Below, piece by piece: positions 62,109 to 64,000 of a stretch of DNA of 64,000 nt. Each line of letters opens with the position of its first letter. The stretch's first letter is position 1. The stretch comes from an uncultured Methylococcaceae bacterium (GTDB lineage Bacteria; Pseudomonadota; Gammaproteobacteria; Methylococcales; Methylococcaceae). Position numbers and translations under genes: made by a program. The DNA lies in contig CAIZPP010000091.1 in NCBI GenBank assembly GCA_903934875.1, forward strand, positions 1 to 64,000, in the 5' to 3' direction. Under the pieces are notes generated by a model. That model searched no databases. It saw only the letters and a program-made list of their open reading frames with translations, and was not told the origin of the DNA.

Positions 62109-64000
62109 ACTTGGAAGAATTGCTCAATACGCTTTCCAGTCGCGGTGTGCAGATTGAAGTTGCGAACGGGCAGTTGCGCATACAGGCACCCAAGGGCGTG
62201 TTGACCAATGAATTGCGGTTAGCCTTGGCGCAGCACAAAACTGATCTGTTGCACCGTCTGCAGGCCGGCGGCCAACACGAGGAGGCACTACCCCAAATCC
62301 AGCCTGTGCCGGCTGATCGCCATGCCCCGTTTCCACTGACCGACATCCAACAGGCTTATTGGGTAGGGCGCGGCAACGCATTGGATTTGGGTAATGTGGC
62401 CTGCCACGGTTATCGGGAGTTGGATTGCCTTGATCTTGATTTGGAACGATTAAACGGGGCTTGGCGGCGACTGGTTCAACGCCACGACATGTTGCGGGCC
62501 GTGTTTTTGACTAGTGGCGAACAACAGGTGCTGGAGCATGTACCCCCCTATCAAATCCAAACGGTGGATTTGCGCGGCAGGGACGATGACGCTGTGGCGG
62601 CCCATATAAACACCGTCCGCGCCGAAATGTCCCACCAAGTCTTCCATACCGAACAATGGCCGCTGTTTGAAATCCGCGCCACTCAGTTCGACGGGCGGCG
62701 CACACGTTTACATATCGGCTTGGACAGTTTGATTGCGGATGGGGCAAGTGAGTTCACCTTGTTCCATCAATGGTGCAAACTTTACCAAGACCCTGCCTGT
62801 CAACTAACACCACTGTCCATCACGTTTCGGGACTATGTGCTGGCTGAACGGTCCATGGAGGGAACTGATCTGTACCGGCGCGCCCGCGACTATTGGTTGC
62901 AGCGCATCGAAACGCTTCCACCGGCCCCGGAATTGCCCCGTAGGCAAAATCAGGGCGCATTAGGCGCTGAACGCTTTCGCCGCCGCCAGTTTGGCTTGCC
63001 CGCCCACGCCTGGCAACAGGTGAAGCAGCGTGCCCAGATCGCGGGCGTGACCCCGTCTGCGCTATTGTTGGCGGTTTACGCCGAAATTTTGAGCGGATGG
63101 AGCAAAACCCCCCGCTTTAGCTTGTCCCTGCCCACTTATAACCGTTTACCCTTGCATCCCCAAGTGGAGGAGTTGATCGGTGAATTCAGTACAGTCAGTC
63201 TGTTGGCAATCGACACGACCCAGGCAGAGACGTTGGTAGCACGCGGTAAACGCCTACAACTCCAACTTTTGCAAGATTTGGAACACCGCTATTTTAGCGG
63301 TGTGCGTGTCGTGCGCGAATTGGCACGCAGCGGTCGCGGACCGGCGCTCATGCCAGTGGTTTTCACCAGTATGTTGGGGAATTGGCCGACATCCCCGCTC
63401 AATGCATTGGGCAAAGAGGTTTACGGCATAAACCAAACGCCGCAAGTGATAATGGACCTAGGCCTAATTGAAGAGGCTGATTCGTTGGTTTGCATCTTCG
63501 ATGCCATCGAAGAAGTTTTCCCTGATGGACTCTTGGATGACATGTTCAATGCCTATTCCGGGTTAGTGCAGAGGCTGGCCGATGATGGCAGTGCGTGGGA
63601 AACGCCTGTGCATCCATTGCTGCCATCAATGCAGAAAACCCAGCGGTCGGCTGTGAACGCGACCAGTGTCCCCTTGTCGGACGAGTTGTTGCACACGCTT
63701 TTCCTCAAACAGCTACCCGTGCACAGGTTAGCACCTGCGGTTATCACCCCGCATCGCGCATTGAGTTACCAGGAGCTTTACAATTATTCCAAGGCGGTGT
63801 GTGCTTGGCTAGGCGAGCGGGGGGCCAAGCCCGGCAGCCTAGTGGCGGTGGTGATGGAAAAAGCTTGGGAGCAGACGGCGGCGGTGTTGGGCATTCATCT
63901 GGCTGACGCAGCCTACCTGCCGGTAGACCCGAATTTGCCGATCGAACGCCTGTGCTACTTGCTGGACGAAAGCGGCGCGGCATGGGCATTGACCCAATCT
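62105..64000 (+). CDS. NRPS: TubC docking - heterocyclization (Cy) - adenylation (partial)
   Basis: The frame is open from the ATG at 62105 to the right edge (632 codons), so the gene is incomplete. Residues 1-55 ([20 protein letters not shown]) form a TubC-type N-terminal docking domain. A cyclization domain follows from FPLTDIQQAYWVGRG (about 75), with the Cy signature DxxxxDxxS at DSLIADGAS (Asp207, Asp212) in place of the HHxxxDG of condensation domains. An adenylation domain starts near 530 (ALSYQELYNYSKAV, AVLGIHLADAAYLPVDP) and is cut before its specificity region. Cy domains condense and cyclise Cys, Ser or Thr to thiazoline or oxazoline, so the polyketide chain should be capped with a heterocycle. 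The 4-bp overlap with module 3 indicates coupling. Confidence 0.93.
   Translation, partial: MNLEELLNTLSSRGVQIEVANGQLRIQAPKGVLTNELRLALAQHKTDLLHRLQAGGQHEEALPQIQPVPADRHAPFPLTDIQQAYWVGRGNALDLGNVACHGYRELDCLDLDLERLNGAWRRLVQRHDMLRAVFLTSGEQQVLEHVPPYQIQTVDLRGRDDDAVAAHINTVRAEMSHQVFHTEQWPLFEIRATQFDGRRTRLHIGLDSLIADGASEFTLFHQWCKLYQDPACQLTPLSITFRDYVLAERSMEGTDLYRRARDYWLQRIETLPPAPELPRRQNQGALGAERFRRRQFGLPAHAWQQVKQRAQIAGVTPSALLLAVYAEILSGWSKTPRFSLSLPTYNRLPLHPQVEELIGEFSTVSLLAIDTTQAETLVARGKRLQLQLLQDLEHRYFSGVRVVRELARSGRGPALMPVVFTSMLGNWPTSPLNALGKEVYGINQTPQVIMDLGLIEEADSLVCIFDAIEEVFPDGLLDDMFNAYSGLVQRLADDGSAWETPVHPLLPSMQKTQRSAVNATSVPLSDELLHTLFLKQLPVHRLAPAVITPHRALSYQELYNYSKAVCAWLGERGAKPGSLVAVVMEKAWEQTAAVLGIHLADAAYLPVDPNLPIERLCYLLDESGAAWALTQS

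Noticed and set aside
62332-62800. Reading the first NRPS domain as a normal condensation domain
   Set aside because: The HHxxxDG motif is absent and the DxxxxDxxS motif of cyclization domains is present.
1-64000. CRISPR arrays, tRNA and rRNA genes
   Set aside because: No regularly spaced direct repeats and no tRNA or rRNA-like sequence noticed. The repeats present are dispersed single copies.

Overview
The window comes from a Gram-negative proteobacterium, most likely a gamma- or betaproteobacterium. The evidence is an EpsB/D/E/F/G-type exopolysaccharide (EPS) locus, a PEP-CTERM protein beside it, a GmhA-type heptose enzyme, and GC content judged by eye in the mid-fifties. An affinity to methylotrophs is possible, since this Eps nomenclature comes from a Methylobacillus locus, but it is not established here.

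Region 1 (1-5.3 kb, minus strand): a truncated secreted caspase-like protein, a NamZ-family exo-muramidase, a DOMON-like protein, ManC/AlgA (GDP-mannose supply) and a GmhA-like SIS protein. A lone plus-strand gene (5.9-6.7 kb) encodes a secreted STN-domain protein whose ribosome-binding site lies inside a perfect inverted repeat.

Region 2 (6.7-38 kb, minus strand): a large EPS cluster. Read in the direction of transcription it runs epsB (initiating sugar transferase), epsD, epsE (outer-membrane export), epsF (chain length), epsG-like, a secreted beta-propeller protein, a glycosyltransferase, AsnB, two tandem paralogous glycosyltransferases, Wzx, Wzy, a bi-domain oxidoreductase, an alpha/alpha-barrel protein, acyltransferases, a DUF354 protein, a Gfo/Idh oxidoreductase, an unknown barrel-like protein, a glycosyltransferase, a VanZ-like protein, a large membrane glycosyltransferase-like protein, a methyltransferase and a polyprenyl-phosphate sugar synthase. 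Almost every gap longer than 100 bp in this region holds a member of one repeat family. It is about 122 bp long, with termini TACAGCRTTTT / AAAAYGCTGTA, and comes in two subtypes (A and B). Copies abut or overlap start and stop codons, so most transcription blocks look like repeat-bounded cassettes. Some copies are nested with other small elements, including a 137-bp MITE with an 8-bp target duplication.

Region 3 (38.9-64 kb, plus strand): a hybrid NRPS-PKS operon that continues past the right edge. The order is an adenylation-carrier gene whose specificity residues read as proline; a type II thioesterase; PKS module 1 (KS-AT-DH-cMT-ER-KR-ACP); PKS module 2 (KS-AT-DH-cMT-KR-ACP); PKS module 3 (KS-[no AT]-dead DH-cMT-KR-ACP); and an NRPS starting with a TubC docking domain, a heterocyclization (Cy) domain and an adenylation domain cut by the window end. 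The inferred product is a proline-primed, C-methylated triketide chain passed to a thiazoline/oxazoline-forming NRPS. I cannot match this architecture to a known compound. The most unusual points are the AT-less third module with both DH catalytic residues replaced, and the EPS-type intergenic repeat sitting between modules 2 and 3.
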